A program made the translations under genes and the position numbers. From an uncultured Kushneria sp. (lineage in GTDB: Bacteria; Pseudomonadota; Gammaproteobacteria; Pseudomonadales; Halomonadaceae): 64,000 nt of DNA. The notes below the pieces were generated by a model. It made no database searches. It was not told the origin of the DNA and worked only from the letters and a program-made list of their open reading frames with translations. The stretch spans positions 124,001 to 188,000 of the forward strand of contig NZ_CANMFC010000003.1 of assembly GCF_947497025.1 (NCBI RefSeq), given 5' to 3'. Shown piece after piece: positions 44,780 to 52,775 of the stretch (position 1 is its first letter; every line of letters begins with the position of its first letter).

Positions 44780-46204
44780 TTAATGCCGGCCAGGCCCGAG
44801 GTTCGCCTCAAGATCGCGCAGGGCACTGCGCAGCCCTTCTTCAAGGCAGGGGTGATAAAAGGGCATCTCCAATATCTGCGCCACGCTCATGCGCTGCTGA
44901 TGACACCAGGCCAGCAAATGGCCCAGGTGCTCTGCCTGCGGGCCGAACATCTCGGCGCCCAGAAACAGCCCGGAACCCTGTTCGCCATAAACGCGCAGCA
45001 GGCCGTGGTTCTGGTGCATGATGCGGGCACGGCCCTGATGTTCAAGGTTGACTTCCCCGATGGCGTAACTGTCGCGGGCACGTTTTTCGATCTCGCTCCA
45101 TGAAAGCCCGACGATGGCAATCTGCGGATCGGTAAAGACCACCATCAGCATCGAACGTTGGCGCCCGGCACGAATGTCCGGATAGCGCCCGGCATTGTCA
45201 CCGGCAATACGGCCTTCATCGGAGGCTTCATGCAGCAGGGGTAGCTCGGCATTGGCATCGCCTGCGATAAAGATGGAGGAAAGCGTGCCATCCCTGCGCT
45301 GACACTGCAGTGTGTCGCGATCAAATACCGGCAGTCCCTCATGCATGCGCAGATCCGCACGGGCGATCTCGAGTCCTTCGAGATTGGGTGGGCGTCCCGT
45401 GGCAGCCAGCAGATAGTCAAACTGCTCGGTCACCTCGCGCCCTCCGCCGCGCTCAATAAAGGTGATTTCCACCCGGCCGTCGACGAGTGCCACGTTGCGT
45501 GTCTCGGCTTCAGGGTCGAGATAGAACTCCCTGTTGAACTGCTGATCGGCACGGTTACGGATGACAGGGTCGCCGATCGGTCCGATGGCGCCGCCCACCC
45601 CGAACATCCGTACTCGAACCCCCAGTCGCGACAGCGCCTGCCCCAGCTCGAGGCCAACCACGCCCGGACCGAATACAGCCACGGATTCAGGCAGATCGTC
45701 CAGATCAAAAAGATCGTTGTTGGTAATCAGGCGATTGCCGGCAGCCTTGAGAAAGTCTGGATAATCGGGGCTGGAACCGGTGGCAATCACGATGCGCCCG
45801 GCATGAAGACGAGTATGGTCATCGATGATCAGGGTGTTGTGGCTTTCAAATGTCGCATGACCGCGAAGGCGCTGATCGGCATCAATACCTTCTATTGAGT
45901 CGATGACACCATCGACAAAATGGTCGCGCTCGCGCTGGACGCGCGCCATGACATCACGACCATTGATGCGAATGTTCCCGTCAATGTGAACGCCAAAGGC
46001 ACCCGCGTCACGAGCGTGATGCGCGGCATCGGCAGCTGCAATCAAAAGCTTGCTGGGCATGCAGCCCACTCTGGCACAAGTGGTGCCGTAAGGGCCTCCT
46101 TCGATCATGAGAACGCTGTCAGTGTGAGCGCAGGCCGCATGATAGGCCTCCAGGCCGGCGCTTCCTGCGCCAATGATCGCAACGTCTACGCGTCTTTCCT
46201 GCAT
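44780..46204 (-). CDS. Dihydrolipoyl dehydrogenase-like disulfide oxidoreductase
   Basis: Class I pyridine-nucleotide disulfide oxidoreductase of 474 residues. The FAD motif is VAIIGAGSAGLEAYHAA, the redox cysteines are in GTTCARVGCMPSKLL, the NAD(P) motif is VFGPGVVGLELGQALSRLG, and the C-terminal active-site base is in FYHPCLEEGL. It differs from the TCA-linked LpdA at 4.4 kb in the active-site loop and dimer interface, so it need not act on lipoamide. The start at 46204 (MQERRVDVAIIG) has GGAG nine bases upstream. Its neighbour is a peroxiredoxin-glutaredoxin fusion, suggesting a thiol-redox or detoxification role. Confidence 0.88.
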   Translation of the reverse strand: MQERRVDVAIIGAGSAGLEAYHAACAHTDSVLMIEGGPYGTTCARVGCMPSKLLIAAADAAHHARDAGAFGVHIDGNIRINGRDVMARVQRERDHFVDGVIDSIEGIDADQRLRGHATFESHNTLIIDDHTRLHAGRIVIATGSSPDYPDFLKAAGNRLITNNDLFDLDDLPESVAVFGPGVVGLELGQALSRLGVRVRMFGVGGAIGPIGDPVIRNRADQQFNREFYLDPEAETRNVALVDGRVEITFIERGGGREVTEQFDYLLAATGRPPNLEGLEIARADLRMHEGLPVFDRDTLQCQRRDGTLSSIFIAGDANAELPLLHEASDEGRIAGDNAGRYPDIRAGRQRSMLMVVFTDPQIAIVGLSWSEIEKRARDSYAIGEVNLEHQGRARIMHQNHGLLRVYGEQGSGLFLGAEMFGPQAEHLGHLLAWCHQQRMSVAQILEMPFYHPCLEEGLRSALRDLEANLGPGRH

Positions 46205-46246
46205 GCCGAGACTCCATTGCCTGACCAAACAGTAGGGGACTGTACA

Positions 46247-46275
46247 TATAAAAACGGCCACCCGAAGGTGGCCGT
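46247..46275 (-). terminator. Rho-independent terminator after the Prx-Grx gene (minus strand)
   Basis: On the minus strand: ACGGCCACC-TTCG-GGTGGCCGT then TTTTATA. The UUCG tetraloop makes it very stable. It separates the peroxiredoxin gene from the Lpd-like gene 40 bp further on. Confidence 0.9.
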
Positions 46276-46299
46276 CATGATCAGGAGGCAATCAATCGA

Positions 46300-47046
46300 T
46301 CAGGCAACAGCCTGCTCGAGATGCGCCTTCAGATCCTCGGCACCGCCGATGTGGCGACCATCGATCCATACCTGCGGTACGGTGGCATGACCGGTCATGG
46401 CACGCAGCGAGCGGCTGGTGATGTCACGATTGCCGATGGTGATGTCTTCATAGGCAATACGGTTATCGGCCAGCGCCTGCTTGGCGCGGGCACAGTGCGG
46501 GCAGCCGGGCTTGCTGATAATGGTAGCAAAGCTGGGACGCTCTGCTTCAGGATTGAGGTAATCGAGCATGGTATCAGCGTCGGAAACCTCGAAGGGGTCG
46601 CCCGGCTTTTGCGGCTCGATGAACATCTTCTCGATTTTGCCGTCGCGAACGACCATTGAATAGCGCCAGCTACGCTTGCCAAAGCCCAGATCGGTCTTGT
46701 CCACCAGCATGCCCATGCCTTCGGTGAACTCGCCGTTACCGTCGGCCAGCAGGGTCAGATGCTCGGCTTCCTGATGCTCGCCCCAGGCTTCCATGACGAA
46801 AGCGTCGTTAACAGACAGGCAGAGGATTTCATCGACGCCGCTGGCGAAAAGCTGCTCTGCCAGCTCGTTGTAGCGCGGCAGATGCGTGGAGGAACAGGTC
46901 GGGGTGTAAGCGCCCGGAAGGGAGAAAACGGCGACAGTACGGTTGGCAAAGATATCCTTGGTCTGGACATCGACCAGGTTGCCGCCCTTGCGCTGTTTGA
47001 GGGTCACTTCCGGAACATGCTGTCCTTCACGATTTTGCAATTCCAT
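46300..47046 (-). CDS. Peroxiredoxin-glutaredoxin fusion (Prx5-Grx hybrid)
   Basis: A glutathione-dependent peroxidase of about 248 residues. The N-terminal Prx5-type domain has its peroxidatic cysteine in PGAYTPTCSSTHLPRY; the C-terminal glutaredoxin domain has the CPHC active site (IISKPGCPHCARAK) and the TVPQVWIDGRHIGGAEDL glutathione-binding segment. The fused Grx can regenerate the Prx with GSH, so no separate reductase is needed. The start at 47046 has GGAG seven bases upstream; the track start four codons earlier has none. It ends at a strong terminator. Confidence 0.93.
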   Translation of the reverse strand: MELQNREGQHVPEVTLKQRKGGNLVDVQTKDIFANRTVAVFSLPGAYTPTCSSTHLPRYNELAEQLFASGVDEILCLSVNDAFVMEAWGEHQEAEHLTLLADGNGEFTEGMGMLVDKTDLGFGKRSWRYSMVVRDGKIEKMFIEPQKPGDPFEVSDADTMLDYLNPEAERPSFATIISKPGCPHCARAKQALADNRIAYEDITIGNRDITSRSLRAMTGHATVPQVWIDGRHIGGAEDLKAHLEQAVA

Positions 47047-47243
47047 CATTTGCTCCATGTATTATTGAAATACTGCGGTGAAAACACCGCTGCCAGAAAA
47101 CATCCTGCAGTGTATGGGCTCGAGTCTCATCATGATATTTGAATAAGACAAAGGTCGTAATAGGAAAGGATAATTGAAAGGATTTGGCTAGTGTTATGGT
47201 TCGAGCCAAATGACCCTCTTTCCATTCATCCATGATCGGGCTG

Positions 47244-47723
47244 CTATCGATAGCAGTAGTGGATGTGCTCCTGCTTGCGTGGTCCTTCAACCGTCCAGGT
47301 CAGATCAAAACCGCCGTCTTTCATGATCAGTTCGCCGCTATAGAGATCCCGCACGCACAGATGCGGGGAGAGGCTCATCAAGCGATTTTCCTCCACCACG
47401 ATCAGCGGAAACAGAAACACTGCCTCCTGCTGGCCGCGGCGTTCGTGATAAAGCTCCACGCGATCCTCGATGACTTCAAAGCGATAAACGTTGCTAAAGG
47501 CCATCCTGCGGCCGTTGGCATGAGTGAAATGGCCCTGTTCATGAAAGCGGAAAGTGGCGTCGTCACCGCTGACAAGGACGTCTCCGGTGCCATGGCCCGA
47601 CCAGTCACTGGAAGATTGTGGTCCGGGTGAAGCCGTAAAGGTGAGCTGCCGGGTTGCCTTGAGGCATTCGGTCAGGCGTATAATTGTTGTTAACCTTGAA
47701 AATCTATCTGGTTGACAAAGCAT
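47244..47723 (-). CDS. DUF6314-like protein
   Basis: A 159-residue protein. TFRFHEQGHFTHANGRRMAF, FSNVYRFEVIEDRVELYHE and the terminal VEGPRKQEHIHYCYR follow the strand pattern of DUF6314 (small beta-barrel, calycin-like, unknown function). The start is doubtful: the first ATG at 47723 abuts, back to back, the ATG of the divergent transporter (CATATG), and the first 25 or so residues do not look like the family. No good ribosome-binding site is seen. The C-terminal two thirds are convincing. Confidence 0.7.
   Translation of the reverse strand: MLCQPDRFSRLTTIIRLTECLKATRQLTFTASPGPQSSSDWSGHGTGDVLVSGDDATFRFHEQGHFTHANGRRMAFSNVYRFEVIEDRVELYHERRGQQEAVFLFPLIVVEENRLMSLSPHLCVRDLYSGELIMKDGGFDLTWTVEGPRKQEHIHYCYR
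47654..47684 (+). promoter_or_regulatory. Possible promoter for the EamA transporter gene
   Basis: TATAAT at 47679-47684 with TTGCCT 19 bases upstream. The -10 box is perfect, the spacing is long. It lies 40 bp before the transporter start, inside the 5' part of the divergent DUF6314-like ORF. Confidence 0.4.
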
Positions 47724-48611
47724 ATGGGCTATCTACTCGGGGTCACACTGTTGTGGTCCTTCTCGTTCAGTCTGATCGGTGTGTATCTGGCCGGTCAGGT
47801 GGACAGCTATTTTGCCGTATTAACGCGTATCTCGCTTGCCTGTCTGGTATTTTTGCCCAGTGTTCGGCCCCGCCTGCTGGACCGGCGCCGAACACTGGGG
47901 CTGATGGGCGTGGGGGCCATTCAGCTGGGGCTGATGTATGTGTGCTACTACCAGTCCTTTGTGTTGCTTGGCGTGCCCGAAATTCTGCTGTTTACCATTT
48001 TTACGCCGATTTACATTGCGCTGCTGGATAACCTTCTTTGCCGTCGACTGGATATCTTTCAGCTGGCAATGGCCGGGCTTGCCGTACTGGGCGCGGCGCT
48101 GATTCGCTACCAGGGGGTGGGCGAGGACTACTGGACCGGTTTCCTCATGGTGCAGGGTGCCAACCTGTGCTTTGCCTTCGGCCAGGTCGGCTACCGACAT
48201 CTCATGCGCGGTGTTGAAGGGACGTTTCCGGCCCTCAATGTGTTCGGCTGGTTCTACATCGGAGCGCTGCTGGTCGCTGTGCCGGCCTGGTGGTGGCTGG
48301 GCGACGCCACCCATCTGCCGACGACATCGGTTCAGTGGGGCGTGCTGATTTGGCTGGGCATGGTGGCCTCGGGCGCCGGCTATTTCTTCTGGAATCAGGG
48401 CGCTCGGCGCGTCGATGCCGCAACGCTTGCTGTCATGAACAATCTGCTGATTCCCGCAGGACTTCTGGTCAATCTGTTGATCTGGAATCGCGAGGCGGAC
48501 CTTTCCCGGATCGCGTTGGGTGGCGCTGTCATGCTACTGGCCCTTTTGGGCAGTGAATGGTGGCGCCGGCGCATGATATCGCCGTCATCGCCATCGACTG
48601 AATTTTCCTGA
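47724..48611 (+). CDS. EamA/DMT-family transporter
   Basis: A 295-residue inner-membrane protein with ten hydrophobic helices arranged as two EamA repeats (MGYLLGVTLLWSFSFSLIGV opens the first, MVQGANLCFAFGQVGYRHLM the second). It resembles the YdcZ/CmpB-type carboxylate or amino-acid exporters, but the substrate cannot be read from the sequence. The ATG at 47724 is preferred over the TTG at 47712. It precedes nadK by 67 bp. Confidence 0.85.
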   Translation: MGYLLGVTLLWSFSFSLIGVYLAGQVDSYFAVLTRISLACLVFLPSVRPRLLDRRRTLGLMGVGAIQLGLMYVCYYQSFVLLGVPEILLFTIFTPIYIALLDNLLCRRLDIFQLAMAGLAVLGAALIRYQGVGEDYWTGFLMVQGANLCFAFGQVGYRHLMRGVEGTFPALNVFGWFYIGALLVAVPAWWWLGDATHLPTTSVQWGVLIWLGMVASGAGYFFWNQGARRVDAATLAVMNNLLIPAGLLVNLLIWNREADLSRIALGGAVMLLALLGSEWWRRRMISPSSPSTEFS

Positions 48612-48678
48612 GCCGCGATTTGCCCCCGTCCAGGGCGGAACGCATAATGCCGGCTCGATGAAACAGTCTGGACACGGC

Positions 48679-49560
48679 ATGACACAGTTCAACCGGGTGG
48701 GGTTGGTGGGGCGGCCTGACAGTGACAAGGTCGTTGAAACACTTGAGCGTCTGACGGTGTTTCTGAAGTCGCGCGGGCTTGAAGTGTATCTGGAAACGGA
48801 TACCGCGAGGACCTGCTCGCTTCAACAGGGCATCAGTCTTTCGCTCGAAGAGATCGGTCGGCAGTGTGATCTGGCCATTGTGGTCGGCGGTGACGGCAGT
48901 CTGCTGGGCGCCGGGCGTATGCTGTGTCGCTTCAATACGCCCATACTGGGGGTCAATCGAGGTCGGTTGGGGTTTTTGACCGACATCAACCCCGATGAGG
49001 TCGAGCATCGCATCGATGAGGTGCTCAACGGCCAGTATGAAGTGGAAAGGCGGTTTCTGCTGGATACCGAGGTCAATCGTGATGGCGTTGTCATCGGGTC
49101 GGCCTGCAGTCTCAACGATGTCGTGCTCCATCCGGCCGCTGCCGTACGCATGATCGAGTTCGAGCTTTATATCGATCGCCAGTTTGTCTACCGCCAGCGC
49201 TCCGATGGTTTGATCGTGGCAACCCCGACCGGTTCGACGGCCTATGCGCTCTCGGGGGGTGGCCCCATTTTGCATCCCCGGCTCGAGGCGATTGTGCTGG
49301 TGCCGATGTTCCCGCATACCCTGTCGAGTCGGCCGATCGTGGTCGACGCTGCCAGTGACATCCTGCTGGAGGTCGTGGACAGCCACGATGCCGAGCTTCA
49401 GGTCAGCTGTGACGGGCAGATGAAAGTGGTGGTACAGCCTGGTGACATGGTTTCCATTCGGCGCAAGCCTGAATACCTCAAGCTGCTTCATCCGCCGGGA
49501 TACAGCTATTTCGAAGCCTGTCGCAGCAAGCTGGGCTGGAGTAGTGGCCTTGCTGGTTGA
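48679..49560 (+). CDS. nadK: NAD kinase
   Basis: Phosphorylates NAD to NADP. The 293-residue protein has the NAD-kinase glycine motif AIVVGGDGSLLGAGRM, the NRGRLGFLTDINPDE segment and the C-terminal TPTGSTAYALSGGGPI and LSSRPIVV motifs. Starting at ATG 48679 (MTQFNRVGLVGRP) matches the family N-terminus; the ATG seven codons earlier has no support. The 3' end overlaps the probable start of the next gene, indicating translational coupling. Confidence 0.95.
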   Translation: MTQFNRVGLVGRPDSDKVVETLERLTVFLKSRGLEVYLETDTARTCSLQQGISLSLEEIGRQCDLAIVVGGDGSLLGAGRMLCRFNTPILGVNRGRLGFLTDINPDEVEHRIDEVLNGQYEVERRFLLDTEVNRDGVVIGSACSLNDVVLHPAAAVRMIEFELYIDRQFVYRQRSDGLIVATPTGSTAYALSGGGPILHPRLEAIVLVPMFPHTLSSRPIVVDAASDILLEVVDSHDAELQVSCDGQMKVVVQPGDMVSIRRKPEYLKLLHPPGYSYFEACRSKLGWSSGLAG

Positions 49561-50524
49561 GCCTGCTCCCAAAGTGTCTGCCTCGGAGACCGATCAAGGA
49601 TTTGACCTGATCGGTGATGTCCATGGCTGCGGTGATCTGCTCGAATGTCTGTTGGAGCGGATGGGCTATCAAAGACAGGGCGAGGTATACACACACGCCT
49701 CCCGGCGCGCCATCTTTCTGGGCGACCTGATCGATCGCGGCCCCCATGTCCAGAAGGCGCTCGACATCGTACGTCGTATGGTGGATGCGGGCACCGCCCT
49801 GGTAGTCATGGGCAATCATGAAGCCCATGCCCTGAAGCAGTGCCTGAGAGAAGGGGGGCGCGATTTCATCCTGCCGCGTGTCGGGGGCCGCAGTGAACGG
49901 GTCATGCATGAAACGCTCAAGCAGTTCGAGCGGGCACCAGGGCTTTGGGCTTCATATCTTGAGTGGTTTCTCGAGATGCCGCTGTGTCTTGAGTTCGAGC
50001 ATTTTCGCGTGGCGCATGCCTGCTGGGACGAGACGCTACTGCGGCCCTTTCTGGCAGAGCACCCGGACGGCCGGATTGATCGACGCTTTCTGTTGGCGGC
50101 AAGTGAGACGGGCAGCCCTGAACATCGTGTACTGGATCGCACGACGCGCGGCACACAGCTGCGTCTGCCCAACGGGCAGATGATTCGCTCGCTGGATGGT
50201 ACCCGTCGCGGCCTGTTTCGCACGCATTTCTGGGCACGCTCCCCGCAGACCTATGGCGATGTGGTCTTTCAGCCCGACCCGCTGCCGCCCGAATTCGAGG
50301 ACCAGCTGCTTCGCGACGACGAGCGCCGCAGGCTGGTACATTATGATCCTTCACAGCGTCCGCTTTTTGTCGGTCATTACTGGTGTGAAGGTATTCCCAG
50401 CCTGGCAACGCCCAATATTGCCTGTCTGGATTATAGTGCTGTCAGGGGCGGGCGTCTGGTCGCCTACCGCTTTAACGGCGAGTCAGCGCTGGATGCCGGG
50501 CGGTTTTGCTGGGTCAGTGCCTGA
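49550..50524 (+). CDS. Metallophosphoesterase (PrpE/ApaH-like phosphatase)
   Basis: A protein of about 324 residues of the calcineurin-like phosphoesterase superfamily with all metal-binding motifs: DLIGDVHGCGDLL, IFLGDLIDRGPHVQ, VVMGNHEAHAL and the C-terminal FVGHYWCEG. It may act on phosphoproteins or diadenosine polyphosphates. No ATG lies between the nadK stop and the first motif. A TTG at 49550 with GGAG eight bases before it, overlapping the nadK stop, is the best start; the GTG at 49575 is an alternative. A terminator follows 109 bp after the stop. Confidence 0.85.
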   Translation: MLVEPAPKVSASETDQGFDLIGDVHGCGDLLECLLERMGYQRQGEVYTHASRRAIFLGDLIDRGPHVQKALDIVRRMVDAGTALVVMGNHEAHALKQCLREGGRDFILPRVGGRSERVMHETLKQFERAPGLWASYLEWFLEMPLCLEFEHFRVAHACWDETLLRPFLAEHPDGRIDRRFLLAASETGSPEHRVLDRTTRGTQLRLPNGQMIRSLDGTRRGLFRTHFWARSPQTYGDVVFQPDPLPPEFEDQLLRDDERRRLVHYDPSQRPLFVGHYWCEGIPSLATPNIACLDYSAVRGGRLVAYRFNGESALDAGRFCWVSA

Positions 50525-50632
50525 GATATAAAGACGGTCATTAAATAAAACTCGGATTTTTTAAATGCATCCGGAACTTTTGAGTCACTCTGTCGTCAGA
50601 GTAAGTGTTCCCTTGAATGATCCCTTGCTCTT

Positions 50633-50665
50633 GTCCGGCGGACCCTCTCCGCCGGACTTCTTTTT
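50633..50665 (+). terminator. Rho-independent terminator after the phosphatase
   Basis: GTCCGGCGGA-CCCTC-TCCGCCGGAC followed by TTCTTTTTG. Closes the transporter-nadK-phosphatase group before glpG. Confidence 0.85.
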
Positions 50666-50736
50666 GTGTTTGTCATTTAACGTCCGAATCCATGAGCATG
50701 ACCGGCTGGCAGGTTCCAGCCTCAAATGGAGTCAGC

Positions 50737-51621
50737 ATGCCTCAGGCGCTGCGTTTTCCTCTTGATGCCGATATTGACGGGCTGCGTCACGCACTCTGGA
50801 AGCATCGCATCGGCCACCACTATTCCCGTGACCAGAGTGGGCAGGTACTCTGGCTGATCGAGGATGCCCAGCTCGACCAGGCTCGTGAGCTGATCAACAA
50901 GTGGCATCAGGGTGTCTCCATGACACTCGATGAGCCTCATGAGCCGGTCGCTCGCGCAGGCTCGGTCATGGGGGCGCTGCGCTCGGCACCAATGACAACG
51001 CTTGTGATCGTGATGTGTCTGGCCGTCTTTGCATGGCAGGGAATCGATAATATTCAGGCGCTGACGGCGCTGGCCATTGCGCCCATTGCCATCGAAGGAC
51101 AGCAGCTTTATGCCTCCACTCTGGGTTACGCCCTGTCACAGGCAGAAATCTGGCGGCTGTTTTCGCCGGCCTTTTTGCATTTCAGCCTGATGCATCTTGT
51201 CTTCAACCTGCTCTGGCTCTGGTATTTTGGCCGGCAGGTGGAAGCCCTGCAGGGTCGCTGGCGGCTGCTGGCACTGCTGGTTTCCGCCATGCTGGTGTCC
51301 AATCTTGCCCAGTACGCCACCGGCACGGTGCTTTTTGGCGGCATGTCCGGTGTGGTCTATGCACTGGTCGGATTCGTCTGGCTCTATTCGCGTCTGGTGC
51401 CTGACAGTGGCTTCCAGTTCCCGGCCATGCTGATGGTGTTCATGGTGGGATGGCTGGTGCTGTGCATGACGCCGGCCGCCGACTGGCTCGGCTTTGGGAA
51501 CGTGGCCAACGAGGCCCATCTTGGTGGGCTATTGCTGGGGCTGGCAGCCGGGCTTCTGGGCTCGCGCTTTCATCCGCGTCAGGTAGTGCCCGGAGACAAA
51601 CACAAGGATATTGACGGATAA
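50737..51621 (+). CDS. glpG: Rhomboid intramembrane serine protease GlpG
   Basis: A 294-residue protein with an N-terminal cytoplasmic domain (MPQALRFPLDADIDGLRHAL) followed by six membrane helices. The catalytic serine is in VLFGGMSGVVYALVG and the catalytic histidine in NVANEAHLGGLLLGLAAG; HLVFNLLWLWYFG is the helix-2 signature. The ATG at 50737 has GGAG six bases upstream and matches the family start, so the 40 extra codons of the track ORF are excluded. It cleaves membrane-protein helices. It is followed within 3 bp by yeaC. Confidence 0.93.
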   Translation: MPQALRFPLDADIDGLRHALWKHRIGHHYSRDQSGQVLWLIEDAQLDQARELINKWHQGVSMTLDEPHEPVARAGSVMGALRSAPMTTLVIVMCLAVFAWQGIDNIQALTALAIAPIAIEGQQLYASTLGYALSQAEIWRLFSPAFLHFSLMHLVFNLLWLWYFGRQVEALQGRWRLLALLVSAMLVSNLAQYATGTVLFGGMSGVVYALVGFVWLYSRLVPDSGFQFPAMLMVFMVGWLVLCMTPAADWLGFGNVANEAHLGGLLLGLAAGLLGSRFHPRQVVPGDKHKDIDG

Positions 51622-51624
51622 ACC

Positions 51625-51891
51625 ATGAGCGACATGAATTTCGAGCGCATGATCGAACAGCTGACGCCGCAAATGTATGAAGGGCTCAAGCGGGGTGTGG
51701 AGCTGGGCAAGTGGCCTGACGGCCGTACCCTGAGCAGTGAGCAGCGCGAGTTGTGTCTCGAGGCGATTCTGCGCTTTGAAGCGAAACACAACGTGGCGCC
51801 CGAGCAGCGCACCGGGCACATCGATCGTCATGGCTGCGGCAGTGACCAGCACGGCGAGGCTCAGGGTGACAGCATTAAATGGGTCAATTAG
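51625..51891 (+). CDS. yeaC: YeaC family protein (DUF1315)
   Basis: An 88-residue soluble protein that matches YeaC along its length: FERMIEQLTPQMYEGLKRGV, ELGKWPDGRTLSSEQRELCL, and EAILRFEAKHNVAPEQRTGH. The function is unknown. The C-terminal tail (DRHGCGSDQHGEAQGDSIKW) is polar. Its last codons overlap the next gene by 13 bp, so it is translated together with the DUF2797 protein; glpG sits immediately upstream. Confidence 0.9.
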   Translation: MSDMNFERMIEQLTPQMYEGLKRGVELGKWPDGRTLSSEQRELCLEAILRFEAKHNVAPEQRTGHIDRHGCGSDQHGEAQGDSIKWVN

Positions 51892-52775
51892 ACCTCGAGC
51901 CGCTCTGGTGTCTCCAGACGCCGCCCGAGGCGCGGTCTGAATGCGCCGGGGAGCTGTCCCGAATGGCCATCACGGTGGACGCCGCAGGCCGAGCGCACTA
52001 TCGGCTGCGCGTCGGTGAGCACAGTCAGCCGCTCAACGCCTGGCTGGGGCATGACATTACACTGCGCTTTGCCGGGCGTATTGTCTGCGTTAACTGCCAG
52101 CAGTCCACCCGCAAGAGTTTTGGTCAGGGCCATTGCTATCGCTGCTTTCGGCGTCTGGCGCGCTGTGATACCTGCATGATGGCCCCCGAGCGCTGTCATT
52201 ATTTTCAGGGCACCTGCCGCGAACCCGAATGGGGAGAGCGACACTGCTTTGCCCCTCATGTGGTGTATCTGGCCAGCAGCTCGGGGGCCAAGGTCGGCAT
52301 TACCAAACCTTCTCAAATGCCCACGCGCTGGCTCGATCAGGGGGCGGTTCAGGCCCTGCCGATTCTATCAGTGGCGTCGCGTCGTCAGTCGGGCATGGTC
52401 GAGGCGCTGTTTCGAAGCGAAATCAGTGATCGCACTCACTGGCAGCGCATGCTCAAGGGCGAAGTCGCCAATGTCGATCTCCTCGCCTTGAGAGATGATC
52501 TGATGACCCGGCTGGCCCCGGGAATGGCTGCGCTCAGGGCGCAATTTGGTGAAGACAATATCCAGGCGCATGCCGAGCCGTCCGTCGCTCGATTTGATTA
52601 TCCGGTGCTGGCCTGGCCCGACCGCGTCAGCGCCTTCAATCTGGATCGCACGCCGCAGGTTGAAGGGCGTCTGATGGGCATGAAGGGCCAGTATCTGATT
52701 CTTGATACCGGTGTGATCAATCTGCGCAAGTACACCGGCTATCAGGTCAGCGTGACGCTCTCGTCACGTTCATGA
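51879..52775 (+). CDS. DUF2797 protein: Cys-rich domain plus GIY-YIG-like segment
   Basis: A 298-residue protein. After an OB-like N-terminus it has a dense Cys/His cluster (CVNCQQSTRKSFGQGHCYRC, RLARCDTCM, ERCHYFQGTCREPEW, ERHCFAPH) with at least eight cysteines likely to bind zinc, then VVYLASSSGAKVGITKPSQM and TRWLDQGA, which resemble the first two motifs of GIY-YIG nucleases. The family is DUF2797, known mainly by sequence. It overlaps yeaC at its start and converges on the RimK-like gene with a 6-bp overlap at its end. No biochemical function is established that I know of. Confidence 0.85.
   Translation: MGQLDLEPLWCLQTPPEARSECAGELSRMAITVDAAGRAHYRLRVGEHSQPLNAWLGHDITLRFAGRIVCVNCQQSTRKSFGQGHCYRCFRRLARCDTCMMAPERCHYFQGTCREPEWGERHCFAPHVVYLASSSGAKVGITKPSQMPTRWLDQGAVQALPILSVASRRQSGMVEALFRSEISDRTHWQRMLKGEVANVDLLALRDDLMTRLAPGMAALRAQFGEDNIQAHAEPSVARFDYPVLAWPDRVSAFNLDRTPQVEGRLMGMKGQYLILDTGVINLRKYTGYQVSVTLSSRS

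Noticed and set aside
48529-49572. 347-aa minus-strand ORF opposite nadK
   Set aside because: NadK is certain on the plus strand; the antisense frame is only open because of codon bias.
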